Below are positions 63,775 to 64,000 of a stretch of 64,000 bases of DNA, piece after piece. A program made the position numbers and the translations under genes. The notes below the pieces were generated by a model. It made no database searches and had not been told where the DNA came from. It saw nothing but the letters and a program-made list of their open reading frames with translations. The DNA is from Pseudozyma flocculosa PF-1 (Eukaryota; Basidiomycota; Ustilaginomycetes; Ustilaginales; Ustilaginaceae): assembly GCF_000417875.1 (NCBI RefSeq), contig NW_006920880.1:647884-711883 (forward strand), in the 5' to 3' direction. Position 1 is the stretch's first letter. Each line of letters begins with the position of its first letter.

Positions 63775-64000
63775 CATCAGCAGCAGCAGCAGTGAGATGG
63801 GCCCAAAGGCACGCATCGTCGTCTCGTTGTCGCCCGGCCGTGCTCTCCTTCCTAACCAGCGGGGCTGGCCGATTACGGCTGCTAGTGCCTTCGCCCTCGA
63901 GGAGCGCACAGACGCACAGCCACGCACGGCGCGCCCGTCTAGATGGGTTTGGAGTGTTTCTTTTCGTGGTCATGCATGTGCGGGCACGCCCAGGCCGGGC
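63775..64000. other. 3' flank of AIM41
   Basis: A CAGCAGCAGCAGCAG run follows the stop at 63778-63793. Nothing else is recognisable up to the window edge. Confidence 0.4.

Overview
The window is 64 kb of nuclear DNA from a GC-rich, gene-dense basidiomycete fungus, most likely a member of Ustilaginomycotina (smut-like fungi and yeasts). Short spliceosomal introns with GTGAGT-type donors, a fungal gene set (kinesin-1 with an IAK tail, URA3-type OMP decarboxylase, UVE1, MRP51) and a cytochrome c that closely resembles the Ustilago protein all point this way; the assignment is an inference. One run of 134 N interrupts the YTH gene.

Layout. 0.4-1.7 kb: a GRASP-type Golgi/secretion protein, followed by a CpG-poor block with remnants of a two-zinc-finger gene. 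3.1-12.5 kb: an MFS monocarboxylate-type transporter, a DnaJ/X-domain chaperone, a class I glutamine amidotransferase and a TFIIIC delta-like subunit. 12.8-17.2 kb: one continuous reading frame that joins a TBC Rab-GAP to a complete Uba4/MOCS3 E1-rhodanese. 17.8-22.7 kb: ribosomal protein eS4, whose start codon appears to be split by an intron, and a seven-helix membrane protein. 24-40 kb: UVE1, a secreted aldose 1-epimerase, a CoA-binding protein, a Dal5-like MFS transporter, a MARVEL-type membrane protein and cytochrome c. 41.3-44.4 kb: a YTH-domain m6A reader. 44.9-53.6 kb: two copies of a degraded repeat lying in opposite orientation around MRP51, a cupin_5 protein, a TMEM223/TMEM70-like mitochondrial protein and two intron-containing tRNA genes. 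53.8-63.8 kb: OMP decarboxylase, an endonuclease III homologue, a UBLCP1-type phosphatase with a 13-nt microexon, kinesin-1 and an AIM41/YqeY protein.

How the genes relate. Most are housekeeping genes with no operon-like linkage. Recurrent themes are mitochondrial function (cytochrome c, MRP51, AIM41, the TMEM-like protein), DNA repair (UVE1 and Nth1) and RNA/tRNA biology (TFIIIC subunit, Uba4 for tRNA thiolation, YTH reader, two tRNA genes). Several genes form divergent pairs with shared upstream regions (TFIIIC/TBC-Uba4, the seven-helix protein/UVE1, UBLCP1/kinesin).

The most unusual content is the repeat family at 44.9-47.0 and 52.3-53.6 kb. It encodes two divergently transcribed, mutually related proteins with LAGLIDADG-like motifs. 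It carries stop codons consistent with C-to-T change at CpG, is strongly CpG-depleted in places, and in both copies it abuts a tRNA gene. The TBC-Uba4 fusion is the most unusual gene architecture.
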